This document shows positions 20,752 through 31,952 of a stretch of DNA of 64,000 nt, piece by piece. The first letter of the stretch is position 1; each line of letters starts with the position of its first letter. The notes under the pieces were generated by a model, which saw only the letters and a list, made by a program, of their open reading frames with translations, had not been told where the DNA came from and did no database searches. The translations under genes were made by a program, and so were the position numbers. Origin of the DNA: Strigamia acuminata (lineage: Eukaryota > Arthropoda > Chilopoda > Geophilomorpha > Linotaeniidae); contig OX442315.1 of assembly GCA_949358305.1 (NCBI GenBank), positions 14,906,427 to 14,970,426 on the forward strand, given 5' to 3'.

Positions 20752-21009
20752 CAGGGGTCGGCAAGTAATTTTAAGTGGGGTCCGGAAAAATTGAAAATTT
20801 TTATCGAGGTCCCGAAAAAGACAACAAAATAAAACAAAAAGAACACAAAAAACATCAAAAACACCCAAAAACACCAAAAAAAAAACAAAAAAAACACCAA
20901 AAAACACCAAAAATACCAAAAAAATATATAATAAAAAATATCTGGCGGTCCAAGTTTTGACCTTCCGCGGTCCGGATCCGGACCGCGGGCCGCCAGTTGC
21001 CGACCGCTG
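20752..21009. mobile_element. hAT-type MITE (CAGGGGTCGGCAA ends)
   Basis: 258 bases with inverted termini CAGGGGTCGGCAA and TTGCCGACCGCTG, flanked by TATTAAAC and TATTAATC, an 8-bp duplication with one mismatch. The centre is an A-rich AAAACACC repeat. Missing from the homologous sites near 28070 and 53430. Confidence 0.85.
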
Positions 21010-21742
21010 TATTAATCTAATAAATGATGCCACAACATTAAAATTAGTGCTTTTGCACCGTTTTACACCTCTTATATCTACCATTGTAGATTGTTTACTA
21101 CAATTTCAAATGCTGAATCGAATGATTTCATAAAAACCGTATTGGTGATATCTTTGTATGCCTGCACCTGAAAATCGCATTAATATAAGTAAAAACTCTA
21201 TATCCTTACACATGCCCGTACCGCCGCTAGAACAGGATCTCGAAACTGAAAAAAAAGAATTTATTTTGAAATACATGGAGATACTTCTGTATAGTCTAAG
21301 GTATAAACGATTATTTAATTTGAGTAGATTTCTAGATTCTCACAGTTCTCGGCATATGGCGACGGGGGCCCTCCAATGGCGAGGATAAGGATTTCAAAAT
21401 AAATAAGGAAAAATCAGAGAAAAATAATTTGGAATTAAGTTTTCAAATAGGACCCCTAAATAAGGTGTCTATCAGGGCCACATAAACCATAAATCCGCAT
21501 CTATAAAGTCAATTCCTAGCTATGAAATCAATCGAGGCACTGGCAAACATTAAACAAGCATCACCACCTGACCACCTCACTATAGGGGAATCAGATATTT
21601 ATGTCCGAAAAGACGGAGTCCTTTGATTTTTTTCATTTGCAACAGCGTGAATGTATGTATCTGCACAAAGAGGGTGCGGATGGGTCGTAAATTTCTGTGT
21701 GGATATCAAAGGATACGTGGTCATTCGGTTAGTTTAAGTTAA

Positions 21743-22031
21743 TTAAATGAGGGCGCGAGATAATCGTTTATACACTGTCAGTGGAAAAAAAATTACTTCG
21801 AGCGGTAACGACAAAACTACACGGGGGAGTGCATCGTAAGATAATAAGTTTAGAATCCCACTAACTGCAGCTATAGCCTAAAAAGGAGCAAAAAAAATAT
21901 TTCACTATATCTAAATGAATAGCTTAAAACCTTACATCGAGCGCTGCTTTAATCGCATTACAATCGAATTCAGACAATTGAGAAACAGCCACGACAACAA
22001 ACACCACCAAAACAATAGCAATAATCTTCAT
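21743..22031 (-). CDS. small secreted peptide A (two exons)
   Basis: Exon 1 is 22031-21936 and exon 2 21877-21743, joined by a 58-base GT-AG intron in phase 0; 76 residues. Exon 1 encodes a signal peptide, MKIIAIVLVVFVVVAVSQ, then a mature start with one cysteine (C24). Exon 2 encodes a hydrophobic segment. The homologous B and C genes stop after a short beta-like tail; here the TACTAATAG region is changed to CCACTGACAG, so the frame runs on into a 16-residue basic tail with KRLSRALI. It is secreted if expressed; function unknown. One cysteine rules out a disulfide-rich fold but allows a dimer. Retention of frame, signal peptide and splice sites in three copies supports a real gene. Confidence 0.72.
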
Positions 22032-22039
22032 GTAGATGA

Positions 22040-22610
22040 CTTCAATCCTTTTCAAATTCTGTGGATTACATACGCAGTAAATAAGTTATACACATACGGT
22101 AGGCAAATATAAACTGTAATCTCTAACATGTTTTTTATTATTTTGATCTTTTGCATTATTTTTGCACCCAGAGGCGGATCGAGGTTGGAGGTTGGGGGGG
22201 GGGGGGGGGGGGAGGGTGTCATGTGAACCATGGCTGCCACCTTGAGTGATGGACAAACTAAATTGGGTAAACATAAAACCAAAAAACGGTTTTCCACAAA
22301 AACGAAAATTATTTTAGGCGACAAAAATTCATTTTTGGCCAGAAAAAAATTCATTTTCAAGTCATCATTCATAAAAATTCCTTTTTTATATGCAAAAATA
22401 AACTAAAAAAACAAAAATGGTAGCACAACACCCCAAGTTTTTCAAAAGAGTGAGATCACAGATTAGAATGTGGGGTGAGGTGACTATCCTTTTGTTTGCT
22501 TGGTCACCCAGTGTCTGCACAAGGTTGGGTTTGCTGGAAGACAATTTTCGACAAAATAACTGACAATATGGTAGATATTAGCGACAGCAATAATCTTCCT
22601 GGCCTATAAT
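22040..22610 (-). promoter_or_regulatory. upstream region of peptide gene A
   Basis: Homologous to 30440-30900 and 61865-62440, the equivalent region of the other two peptide genes. About 55 bases before the ATG the minus strand reads GTGTATAACTTATTTACTGC in all copies with small changes, a possible TATA element. AG at the end of CCACAG or CCATAG sits about 30 bases before the ATG and could be a splice acceptor for a leader exon. A poly-G tract lies at 22193-22212. Confidence 0.5.
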
Positions 22611-22784
22611 AAAAATCATTATTATTATTATTCGTTGCCGGCTAAGAGAAGCGTGATTTACAAGCCGGCTATTCCGGGAAGTACGTTTTGTCGTGGGGAA
22701 CGATATTTCTTTCCGTTCAATAGGATGACCGAAGAATATTTATTCAATGATTGTATCATTTTAAGAATGGATGTTTTTATTTGA
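22611..22784 (+). pseudogene. TRAF C-terminal fragment 1
   Basis: In frame from NHYYYY through SLPAKRSVIYKPAIPG to a TGA at 22782-22784. It is nearly identical to the last 55 codons of the TRAF gene at 47978-49437, except for one extra Tyr codon and a short deletion in the last residues. No upstream domain is attached, so it is a dead fragment. Confidence 0.85.
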
Positions 22785-22794
22785 AAAGTCGTAT

Positions 22795-23060
22795 TTATTT
22801 ATTTGATGGGTGCGGTGCGTTGCCAGCGACTAAGGCTGCCAGCGTTTATATTTTCAGATTTTCTGGAATATTTTTTTTTTTTTGCCAGCTTCTCTTGTTT
22901 CAGCGTTAAATAAAAATAAATAAAAAAGGAATATATTGCATCCGATGCCAGCCTTTTATTTGCCAGCGTTCCTGGTGCCAGCGTTTCTAGCGCCAGCGTT
23001 TTGTGTGCCAGCGTTTTGTGTGCCAGCGTGTTGAATTCCCGCGTTTCCTGCACGTTATGT
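22795..23060. repeat. GCCAGCGTT short tandem repeats
   Basis: Region between the two TRAF fragments with seven or so copies of a 14-16 base unit near GTGCCAGCGTTTT, clustered at 22945-23040. No gene. Confidence 0.7.
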
Positions 23061-23141
23061 GCGCGTTACACGTCGCGTATCACGTCGCAAGTGGACGTCG
23101 ATCAAAGAGGTGCGACTGTTGGACATGGTCGCCAGCAATTG

Positions 23142-23360
23142 GTACCCGCTCATCTCAGTTCTACTTTGGTTGATCAACTTAATAATGAAAATCATTATTA
23201 TTATTCTTTGCCGGCTTCGAGAAGTGTTATTTACAAGCCGGCTATTCCGGGAAGTACTTTTTGTCGTGGGGAACGATATTTCTTTCCGTTTAATAGGATG
23301 ACCGAAGAATATTTATTCAATGATTGTATCATTCTAAGAATGGATGTTGTTTTTGTTTGA
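23142..23360 (+). pseudogene. TRAF C-terminal fragment 2
   Basis: Frame from SSTLVDQLNNENHYYY to the TGA at 23358-23360, matching the final part of the TRAF (MATH) domain at 49240-49437. The upstream half of the domain and all earlier exons are missing; unrelated repeat-rich sequence replaces them. Several changes, for example NKN to NEN and AKR to ASR, show it is older than fragment 1. Confidence 0.85.
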
Positions 23361-23651
23361 AAAGTCATATTTTTTTATTTGGTGTATGTTTTCAGATCGT
23401 TTTAAGGATTAAACGATGTAAAATGTGATTATTGGATCATTAAATTACTTTGGTTATTTTTCATCTCATACATTAATTATAATTACACAGAAAACATGAA
23501 GAATTATTTATTTTTGTTTCGGTAATGACGCTCGACGGGTTTCATTAGTTTACCACGAGGTAGCCTCGCTTGTCATTGTGCCGAGTTTCGGACGTGAGTT
23601 TTCGTTTAATTCCATCGTCATTTTTTTGTTGTTTTTCCGTTTGTGTTAAAA

Positions 23652-26600
23652 ATGATCACATGTAATAGGTGAGTACTGATTTAGAATAGATAATTTTACG
23701 AGATATTGGTTGAAATTTGGAATTTTTCATCCGAAATTTAATTTCTTTTTACATTTTTGTTTGTAGTTGTTTATGGCTTGTCCACGATGTAATAAAATTG
23801 TGTTGCGGCCACTCGTTTTGCAACTCCTGCGTGTGTGTGGAGAAGGGGAAAGCTATTTGCCCACTGGAAAAAATTCGAGTGCGTGTGGAAGAGGAAGTAA
23901 GTGAAGGAAAAAAAAGATTAAATTCATTATTTTATTTGTTTATGTAATTATTTACAGTTCAAAGAAGAAGACAACATGGACGTTGATGTCATTGATGTCA
24001 GAGTCACCGACGAGGAGATGATAGAGGTTTTAAATGGTTTTCAGGGTATATATATTTATTAATTCATTAATTATCTCAAAGCTTCAAATTACGGCTCGGT
24101 TCATTAGGGGCAGGGCCGTCTTTACTGTTTTTGCCGCCCTGGGCTAATGAAAATCAGGCGCCCCCTCCCCCCCTTAAAATAATTTTAAAAAGATTCATTG
24201 AAACTTTTATATCTATATTATTTTATTATTAATTTTTAATAAGTAAGTTATTTTTTTACAATTTCAAACAAAGAATATGAATACAATCAATGAATGAACT
24301 TTCTTCTACATTTTTTTTCAGCAAAATCATTTATTACTGCATTTAGATCAATAGAATCCAATATTTCAGATTCAATTGCTAAAATGCTTAAATTTTTCAG
24401 TTTACACTGTTCTAACGAAGATCGGAGATAATTTTTTGTCTTTTTTAAAACAGAAAAGGACCTCTCTCCTGAACAATTAGTGCAAGCAATAGTTAAGAAA
24501 ATTCTTAATGCAGTAACTACATTTGGAAAGGTAGATTCAATATTTGAAATTTGAAGTGTTCTTAGACAAAGCCCTGCTTTTGAGGAGAGTTCATCATCAG
24601 TTATTACATGAACATGTTTAAAGTGCAAAAGTTCTTCAACTATATTTTCCTCTAAATCATTGAGATATACATTGTACAGAACAGTAGCTTTTATTTTAAT
24701 CACGCCTTCATCCAATTGTTTTAAATTAAGTAATACTAGTACATCAAATGTTGAAAAAATATTGTCATACGCACACTTTCTTTTTTGAATTTCTGCTAGG
24801 AGCTTATCAATAATAACATAATATGTATTAATCCGAAAATGTTCATCTTTTTGGAAATTTGTGTCCATTGATGTTGACCTATTTTCGTCTTCGTCAAACT
24901 GTCTTTTCCTTTTGATTTTTCTTTTTGATTGATACTCGTCACACCCAGATAATTCAATTCCTTTAACATTATAATATTTAAAGACATCCATATTGCGCTT
25001 TTCCTGTAAATAACTTTCCAATGAGCTGTACAAAGAGACTATAGTGTCAACCATCAATGTCCACCTTTTGTAGGGATGTATTAATTTTATTCATTGTTTG
25101 CAAAATATCATTCCAAAATGTAAGCATCAAAGCAGTCTCCAATAAATTTAATTGTTTTCCCAATCCCTTTTCTTCTAATTTGGCACAAGGTTTAGGAATG
25201 ACAGATATGTCATTTAGTGCATTTTTAAAATATTTATAACCATTAACTATAGCATTTACAGCTTCAGTACTTGCTGACCACCGTATGTTACTCAACGTTT
25301 TAGGTACCTGACATGCCAATGGTAAATGGTCTTTCAATATTTTCCATCTACCAGTTGAAGCTGAAAAGAAATTATACAAGTTTTGTACAAACATGAATAA
25401 TTTGACACGTTGAGACTCTCTATAGGAGGCGCCCAGCGTCCTTCTGCGTCCAGCGCTCTTCTGTGCCAGACACCCTTCTGTTCTGTAACCGACACCCATG
25501 CATGCCCACAGATCCCCTAATCTGTGCCCATACCTCTCTGACCCCGGCGCCCCTCTGAGCCCGGCGCCCCTGGGCTGCAGCCCAGTTAGCCCAATGGTAA
25601 AGGTGGCCCTGATTAGGGGCCAGGTCCGTTTAACCGCCTGGTTGTCACCGGTAATATATGCAATAAGCGCCAGGTCCAAATAAGCGTCGAGAGAAATAAA
25701 ATCACCACGTTTTCAAAAACATTGGTGATTTTTGTATAGATAACAGTGATTAATTGAAAAAAATCATCGTATTTTTAGAAAAAATTATCGTATTATTAAA
25801 ATAAAATCGGTGAATTTTGGAAAATTCGCCAGGCCCGAATAAGCGCCAGGGTTCAAATAGGCGCCGAGGGTTTGGTCGGAAAAATAAATAGCGGCCTGGT
25901 CGCAATTTGAAGCTTTCCAGTAATTAAATTAACTCTTTCTGCTCCAAACTAGGGTCAACTTTGACCTCTAAAATTGTTTTTTTTTTTATCGAAAACTAAC
26001 GGGATTTTCTTTCTGAAATTTATGTATTTTTTTCAAACATTATAACTAACAAGAAAAAAGATAATAGATTCTAAAATTTAATTTTTTTTTTGAATTTACC
26101 CATTACTCCTTCCACTCTTTCGTACTCAAAGAATCGAATCACTTTCATACATTTTTGGAAAATTTTTTTTGGCTTTGGGTCAAAAATGACCTCGGTTTGG
26201 GTGAGTATGGAATTTTTTTTAGGTTGGTAAGCAATAGTGTAAAATTAAGTTATCGTAGTTTTCAGAGAGAAGGAAATTATTATTTATTTTTTTATTTATT
26301 TTTATTTTTTTAGTTATGTCGTCTGACATTGAACAAGTTGTAGAAGATTTCCCAGATCAGATAGATGATAAAGTTGTCATCATTGATCAAGGTTTGTAAA
26401 ATTACCGTATTAATGTATTATCCCGTTTTGGGGGCTTACTCAAAAATCATGAGTCCGACCAAGGTGTCGGATAACTCATAAGTCATATTTGCGAGACAAA
26501 TTCTACACACACATTGATATCATGGCTCCCAACTTGCCCTAGAAGTGATTATTTAATTAACAAAAGATAAGAAAATTGTATTTTTGTATTCTAGTCAAAT

Positions 26601-27113
26601 TTTTCCAAAAAGGGACCAGTTTTATATGAGGGTGTAATAAAAATAATTGATGATGATTACGATATACTTATTTCTGTTTGAGAGGAATATTTAATGGAGT
26701 ACATTTTTATTCACACAAACATTTGATACATAGTTTTTAGAATTATTATTATAACAACCGAAATCATGAATTTTGGCATTAAATTTATATAAGAGCAAGA
26801 CATAACTAGCAAAGATGAAAAAGGAGTACCGTAGACAATAATTGAATTATAAGTGGTTTAATTTTTAGGTTGTCCCTTGTTCGAAACTAATCTAAGATGT
26901 TCCGAGATGCATCCCGAACATCGGTGTCAAGTGGCGACACCTAGTCACATATCTGAAAGGAATTATAAAATGAATACCGTATTTTACCAAATAAGAGCCG
27001 CGGCTCTTATTCAAAACGGGCACTTTGAGCCGCGGCTCCAAATCGAGGGCGGCTCCAATTCGGGGGCGGCTTTTATTTCAAATAGTGGCCAATGTCAATG
27101 TTACGTTCATTGA
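23652..27113 (+). CDS. RING-finger/TRAF-like gene, five exons
   Basis: Exons 23652-23668, 23767-23896, 23958-24045, 26314-26391 and 26869-27113 join in one frame (phases 2,0,1,1), 185 residues. Exons 1-2 give a RING finger MITCNSCLWLV...CCGHSFCNSC...CPLEK, as in TRAF and other E3 ubiquitin ligases. Exons 3-4 are an acidic linker (DVRVTDEEM, VEDFPDQIDD). Exon 5 starts CPLFETNLRCSEMHPEHRC, probably a TRAF-type zinc finger. No MATH domain follows. The original end was probably a few codons after ERNYKMN, but a MITE (26977-27235) now supplies the last 43 codons. Intron 4 holds a transporter remnant and intron 3 a hAT element. It lies just downstream of TRAF C-terminal fragments and is probably a truncated duplicate of a TRAF gene. 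Expression is unproven. Confidence 0.68.
24111..25611 (-). mobile_element. hAT element with degraded transposase
   Basis: 1,501 bases flanked by a perfect 8-bp duplication ATTAGGGG (24103-24110, 25612-25619). The termini CAGGGCCGTC and the inverse of AGTGGCCCTG pair imperfectly. It sits in intron 3 of the RING gene and is absent from the homologous intron at 50085, which fixes both boundaries. Confidence 0.93.
24287..25420 (-). pseudogene. hAT transposase remnant (ZMYM1-like, C-terminal half)
   Basis: Two overlapping minus-strand frames, 25047-25420 and 24287-25057, contain TLSNIRWSAS and later FPNVVTALRIFLTIACTNCS and GERSFSVLKKTKNYLR, the hAT C-terminal dimerisation region of ZMYM1/repressor-like transposases. 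A frameshift near 25050 separates them. The N-terminal zinc-finger and most of the catalytic domain are missing, so it is inactive. Confidence 0.85.
25612..25925. repeat. AATAAGCGCCAGG repeat region, copy 1
   Basis: Interspersed CAGGTCC...AATAAGCGCC motifs. The same sequence lies at 50085-50490 in the duplicated block. It resembles the CCGTA-ended MITEs at 26977 and 47427 in motif style but clear termini were not found. Confidence 0.55.
26480..26700 (+). pseudogene. SLC17A9-like gene remnant 1
   Basis: About 57 bases match exon 7 of the transporter (AAGTCATATTTGCGAGAC to ATGGCTCCCAACTTG). They join directly to CCCTAGAAGTGATT, the stop codon and 3' UTR of exon 10. About 1.3 kb of gene is missing between the two parts. 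It lies inside intron 4 of the RING gene and marks an old duplication or deletion breakpoint. Confidence 0.9.
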
Positions 27114-27235
27114 ACGTAACATAAGCCGCGGCTACTATTCGAGGGCGGCTCTTATTTCAAGTCGCCTTTCTTAGTCGCGGCTCTTATTCGAGGGCGGCTA
27201 CAATTCGAGGGCGACTCTTATTCGGTAAAATACGG
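26977..27235. mobile_element. CCGTATTTTACC MITE, exonised into the RING gene
   Basis: 259 bases with perfect 12-bp inverted ends (CCGTATTTTACC) and a TA duplication (26975-26976, 27236-27237). The body is made of AATAAGAGCCGCGGCTC-type motifs. The duplicate locus at 52575 lacks it. The RING gene frame now runs through it for 43 codons. Confidence 0.88.
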
Positions 27236-27299
27236 TAAATAAAATGCATAAATAAAATATAATACTCCGTATATGATATGATATGGTGTGGTGATATGA

Positions 27300-28510
27300 T
27301 ATGATTTCCAAAACATTTGATTGGTGATATTTATACTTACTTCCGTAAGCGCCGTTACAACGCACGAAAGGAAATCCCTGGGGTTTTCCTATTTAAAAAA
27401 TGATACGTAATTAGTATTTTGAAGAATGAATAATTGAAGAGAATAAACCACGTACACCATGTAAAGTTGATTAAGCCCTCACCACAGAAAAAAAGGTATA
27501 AAATTAAAAACAAAATATAGTAGGAACAGATCTAACGTCTGGCTGCCTGACAGCAATGTTATTAGGCAGGACTATTTCAACCAAGACACATTACTCGCTT
27601 GAATATTGGTGGTGTTAAAAAGTCAACATGCCAACGCTTTCATTGACTCTAGTGTATGCATCATGTAACTATTGGGAGTTAGTTATATTGTAAAGTGGTT
27701 TTTTTCTCTCCGATTACTCATTTTTCATATTGTACAGGATAATGCAGATAAAGATATAACTACAATTGTTATGAAATTAAAGATTCAAACGAGATTTTTT
27801 TTGTTGTTTTGTCATGCACTGAATATTCTCTAGCCTAGTCACCATCAGGTTGGCCAAAAAATTGGCTGCTCAAGTCTCAAGAAAGCATCGTCAGTCCTCA
27901 GAGAAGGCAGCAGAAATTATTACAGGCAAAAAGCAATGAAGAATCTCAATTTTTTTTCGTTCAGAGACAAGTGTTTAAAAATTCTGTTAACAGGTTGCAC
28001 CATTCTGTGACAATTTTTCAAGACACATCCGCTTCATATCTCATTATGTTGTGTTACTGCTGTTATGATGTTATTGAACTAACAAATGATGCCACAACAT
28101 TACAATTAGTACTTTTACACCGTTTTACACCTCTTATTTCTAGCATTGTAGATATTGTACTACAATTTCGAATATTGAATCGGATGATTTCATAAAAATC
28201 TTATTAGTGATATTTTGTATGCTTGGTCCTGTAAAACGTATTAATAAAAGTAAAAACTCTATACCAAACAATTACGTAGAGCTGAGGCTACAGCAACATC
28301 TTCCACCTGAAAATAAGAGAGTTTATTTTGAAACACTAGGAGATACTTCTTAATTGTATACAGGTATAAACAAGTATTCAATTTATGGTGACCCACTTTG
28401 TTTTCACTAAGGAAAATCGCAACTTTGAATAGTTTTCGGCATATGTCGATTGGTTCCCCCCCAATGCCAAGATAAAAATTTTAAAATAAAAAATATCAAT
28501 CAGAAAAAAT
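27300..28510. repeat. conserved noncoding block, copy 2
   Basis: Close homologue of 52665-53850, more distant from 19671-21160. No coding frame is preserved among the copies. This is the uninterrupted version of the block. Confidence 0.8.
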
Positions 28511-28554
28511 ATTTTCCTATCAAAAGATAGAATTGTCACATCGTTTATACACTA

Positions 28555-30436
28555 TTAGTAAGAAAAAGTTACTTCTCCCTGTACCGAGTTAATTAGTGGA
28601 TTTATCCCTTCTAATCCCTCAGTCGTAACAGCGGCAATTATTGTCTAAAAAATAGCAAAAAATTATTTCACTGTATCTACAACTACATTTCAAAAGTTTA
28701 GAAAGTGAGTGAAAAATTCACTCACTTTGTGAATAACACTAAAAATATGACTTAAAAGTTAAGCAAAACCAATTTATACTATCAGATTTGAATAAAACAA
28801 TTGTTTTTCATCTAAAATAGCTTATAGTTACATATATTTAGTTATATAGTTTAGATACAAATCGAGATTTTCAAAACCTCACTTGTGTCAAAAGTTTAGA
28901 AAGTTGAAAAAATCATTTCATAAGTTTAGAAAGTGCAACATAATTCCTTTATTTCGACTTGAAAATAGGACATTTTCATTTTTTTGTTTAGTATTTTGTT
29001 GTATGATCTCTGCATCGTATGATCGCCTTCAATCTGCGAGGCATTGTAGACACTACAGTGGGGAGCAAAACAATTGCGACATGTTGAATCTCATGGCTGT
29101 ATCTTGAGAAAAAAAAGGAGGAAAACCAATAAAATTTTAACTGAATATTTGTCCAACATTCTGCTTTGTTCACCTAAAATTTTATGACAATCTATCCATT
29201 AGTTCTAGAGAAAAAAATTATTTTATGAAGTGACATCAAAATTTAAGAGGCAAAAGTAAGTTAACAAAGTCTGTTAACCATCGAGAAACCTTACAACAAT
29301 CTCTGTTAATGCTTTGTTGGCCCTCCTTTAGCTTGTACTATTGCTTTCAATTATTCAGCCAGACTTCCAAGCAATTTTAGTAGCACTGTTTTAGACATAC
29401 TTTACACCCAAACATAAAGCAAAGCTAATTTCAACTTTGGAACATTTTTTTCTCAACTCTAGATAAACTTTTTGGTTTAAATCAAGAAACCATCTCATAA
29501 CTGTTCAATTGGATTAAGTTTTAAATAACTGAGAAGGCCATTGAAGATGTCTGATTTTTTTTTGTGTGGAATATTTTCACGCAAATTTTGAAGTATGTTT
29601 TTGGTTGTTATCCTGTTGCTACAACCAACCCCAATGTTTTTTTATTCCTCAAGATTTCTTTTTAAATTGTCTCTGTAAACATTAGTATCCATTATTTCTT
29701 CAATGGATTGGAGATTTCCAACCTTTCGCATCCCCAAACCAACACTGAACTATTTTTTCAGAGCAGTCACTTCATAAAATAATTTTTTTCTCTAGAACTA
29801 ATGGATAGATTGTCATAGAATTTTAGGTGAACAAAGCAAAATGTTGGACAAATATGCAGTTAAAATTTCATTGGTTTTCCTCCTTTATTTATTGAGATAC
29901 AGCCATGAGATTCAACATGTCGCAATTGTTTTGCCCCCTACTGTATTGTCTACAATGCCTCGCGGATTGAAGGCGGTCATACGATGCAGAGATCATCCAA
30001 CAAAATACTAAACAAAAAAATAAAAATGTCCTATTTTCAAGTCGAAATAAAGGAATTATGTTGCACTTTCTAAACTTATGAAATGATTTTTTCAACTTTC
30101 TAAACTTTTGACACAAGTGAGGTTTTGAAAATCTCAATTTGTAATTAAACTATATAACTAAATATATGTAACTATAAGCTATTTTAGATGAAAAATAATT
30201 GTTTTATTCAAATCTGATGGTATAAATTGGTTTTGCTTAACTTTTAAGATATATTTTTGGTGTTATTCACAAAATGAGTGAATTTTTCACTCATTTTCTA
30301 AACTTTTGAAATGTAGTTGTAAATGAATAGCTTAAAGTCTTACACTTAACAATCCTGCAATCTCAGTACAAATTGTTGGATTTTGTGCAACAGCCATGAC
30401 AACAAACGATACCAAAACAATAGCAATAATCTTCAT
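28555..30436 (-). CDS. small secreted peptide B (two exons, transposon-filled intron)
   Basis: Exon 1 is 30436-30344 and exon 2 28644-28555 (phase 0); 60 residues. The signal peptide MKIIAIVLVSFVVMAVAQ ends with the cleavage-type motif AVA before Gln. The mature part begins QNPTIC (single C23), continues with a hydrophobic helix-like TEIAGLLSTIIAAV and ends EVTFSY before TAA. The other two copies have 57-58 base introns; here the intron is 1,699 bases because a foldback element with an inner Tc1-like element sits in it. Splice signals remain (GTAAG, TTTTTTAG). Whether such a palindrome-bearing intron splices well is unknown. No known family recognised. Confidence 0.72.
28680..30319. mobile_element. 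foldback element with nested insertion, in peptide B intron
   Basis: Two 374-base inverted arms (28680-29053 and 29946-30319) start CAACTACATTTCAAAAGT and are flanked by TA. The empty site TGTATCTAAATGAATAGC is seen at 61735 and, with one change, at 21908. The centre is occupied by a Tc1-like element. Together the two create a palindrome with arms of about 580 bases. Confidence 0.88.
29056..29943 (-). mobile_element. Tc1-like element, degraded transposase
   Basis: 888 bases with inverted ends CAGTGGGGAGCAAAACAATT (right end has a few mismatches), TIRs of about 200 bases, and TA on both sides (29054-29055, 29944-29945). The minus strand of 29480-29760 has pieces of a Tc1 transposase: GNLQSIEEIMD-like, FQQDN..KHTSK-like and KLNPIEQL in shifting frames. 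Inactive. Confidence 0.8.
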
Positions 30437-30554
30437 TCTGATGACTTCAATCCTTTTTAAAGTCTATGGAATTCATACGCAGTAAATAAGTTATACACAT
30501 ACCGTTGGCAAATTAAAACGGTAATCTCTAACACAATTTAACATGAGTCAATTT

Positions 30555-31100
30555 TTACATTTATTTGGATCATTGTATTACTTTTGCACACAGAGGGCGG
30601 ATCAAGGTTGGAGGTGGGGGGTCATGTGAACGATGACCACCACCTTGAGTGATGGACAAACTAAAAAAATTTTGGGTAAACATTAAAGCAAAAAACGGGT
30701 TTTCTGCAAAAAGAAGAATTAATTTAGGCCAAAAAAAATTCATTTTTAGGTCATCATTCATAAAAATTCCGTTTCTTTATGCAAAAATGAACCAACAACA
30801 CCCCAAATTTTTCAGAAGAGTGCGTGAGTTCACCCCGTTTGTGCACAAGGATGGATTTTCTAGAAGACAATTGTCGACAAAATAACTGACAATATGGTAA
30901 ATGACAGCAATAGCTGACACCATCCAGGAGTTGCAATAATCTTTCTGGCTTCTGAATTTGCCAAGCGGTCGCCGACTTTGGTGGAACGCAACGGTACTTT
31001 TTCTTGACCAAATTGAAAAATAAAAGATACAGGCAGGTGCAGATTTTGATTTCCAGTCGAATGAGACTGGTTTCAAAATTTATGGACTTCATTTAGACAT
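30555..31100 (-). promoter_or_regulatory. upstream region of peptide gene B
   Basis: Homologous to 22130-22610 and 61960-62440. A minus-strand frame around 30777-31076 shares IYHIVSYFVDNCLLENPSLC with the other copies (in one copy ENCLLENPTLC), so a further short coding exon is possible but the frames do not agree upstream. Confidence 0.45.
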
Positions 31101-31444
31101 ACAAAACAGCATTTTTCTGTCGCTACAAACATTTCAGCCTCCATTATAGCTTACGGAATCCCCAGGTGGCGCTGTTTTCCATTACATTTCGCCGTAATTT
31201 AGCTTTTTCTCCCTTTTAACTACTTTTAATATAAATTTTATCGTTATAATTGGAAAATAGACCAAAAACTGCACCGGAAAAGTCTACTTTCCAATCTTAT
31301 GATTACTTTTTTAATTCATTTTTTGTGGGCATTACACAAACCGGAAGTACCGGAAGTTGAGAAATTACATTACAGGTCACGTGACTGGACGTTGACACAA
31401 ACAAACAAACAAACAAACGTTCAAGTCAAGTTAAATAAAAGCCT

Positions 31445-31705
31445 TTAATAAAAAAGAATATTATATTATAAGTATTACGATTGCCCGAATTATTCGGATT
31501 CGCCTTGCATATTTGCAAATTTATTATTATTTGAGGAAATAATTATTTCACCGTTATGTTCATCGCCATCGTCGATCAAGACCGATACGACGACGCCCAT
31601 CGCAGAGAAGGCTTGAGCGCCATGCAAATTCATATAATTTCCCTATTTTTACTAATATTCATTATTTATTTAGTACTTGTGTAACGTTTAGTGTTAAGAA
31701 GTTAA
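31445..31705. repeat. repeat X, copy 1 (partial)
   Basis: Homologous to 37540-37700 and 63310-63500: CGATTGCCCGAATTATTCGG then AATTTATTATTATTTGAG and GCGCCATGCAAATTC. The DIRS element starts 15 bases later. Confidence 0.75.
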
Positions 31706-31952
31706 TTATATTACAGCTAGGCAATAAATGTTGTTTAACTATAGGCTTGTCCAATTTAGTAAATAAAAACTAGTGCTTTAAAGAAAAAATACCAGGGGGA
31801 GGGCTTGACCTTTACCCCCGGTCTAGCCCGAGACCTGATCCCCAGTCCAATTTTACTAGCCAAGCTCACTGCACGCCTTTTTCGCGTTCATTTAGTTTTT
31901 TGGCTATTTTTGTTTTTTAATACTCTTTTACGATTTTCGATCTTCTATTACG

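Larger units (their letters stand above)
19671..21160. repeat. conserved noncoding block, copy 1
   Basis: Homologous, with gaps, to 27300-28230 and 52665-53560. Shared landmarks include GTCACCATCAGGTTGGCC, GATAATGCAGATAAAGATAT and CCGATTACTCATTT. No convincing coding frame. Two transposons interrupt this copy (19887-20196 and 20752-21009). It is part of the tandem array unit. Confidence 0.75.

Noticed and set aside
20746-21084. 112-aa ORF with Phe/Val runs
   Set aside because: It is the antisense of the A-rich centre of a hAT-type MITE.
22052-22372. 106-aa minus-strand ORF with a proline run
   Set aside because: The prolines come from the poly-G tract at 22193-22212 and the frame is not kept in the homologous regions at 30600 and 62050.
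23769-23900. Apparent frameshift within the RING exon
   Set aside because: Reading the exon from the ATG just inside it breaks the RING. When joined in phase 2 to the 17-base exon at 23652-23668 the frame gives a normal RING, so there is no frameshift.
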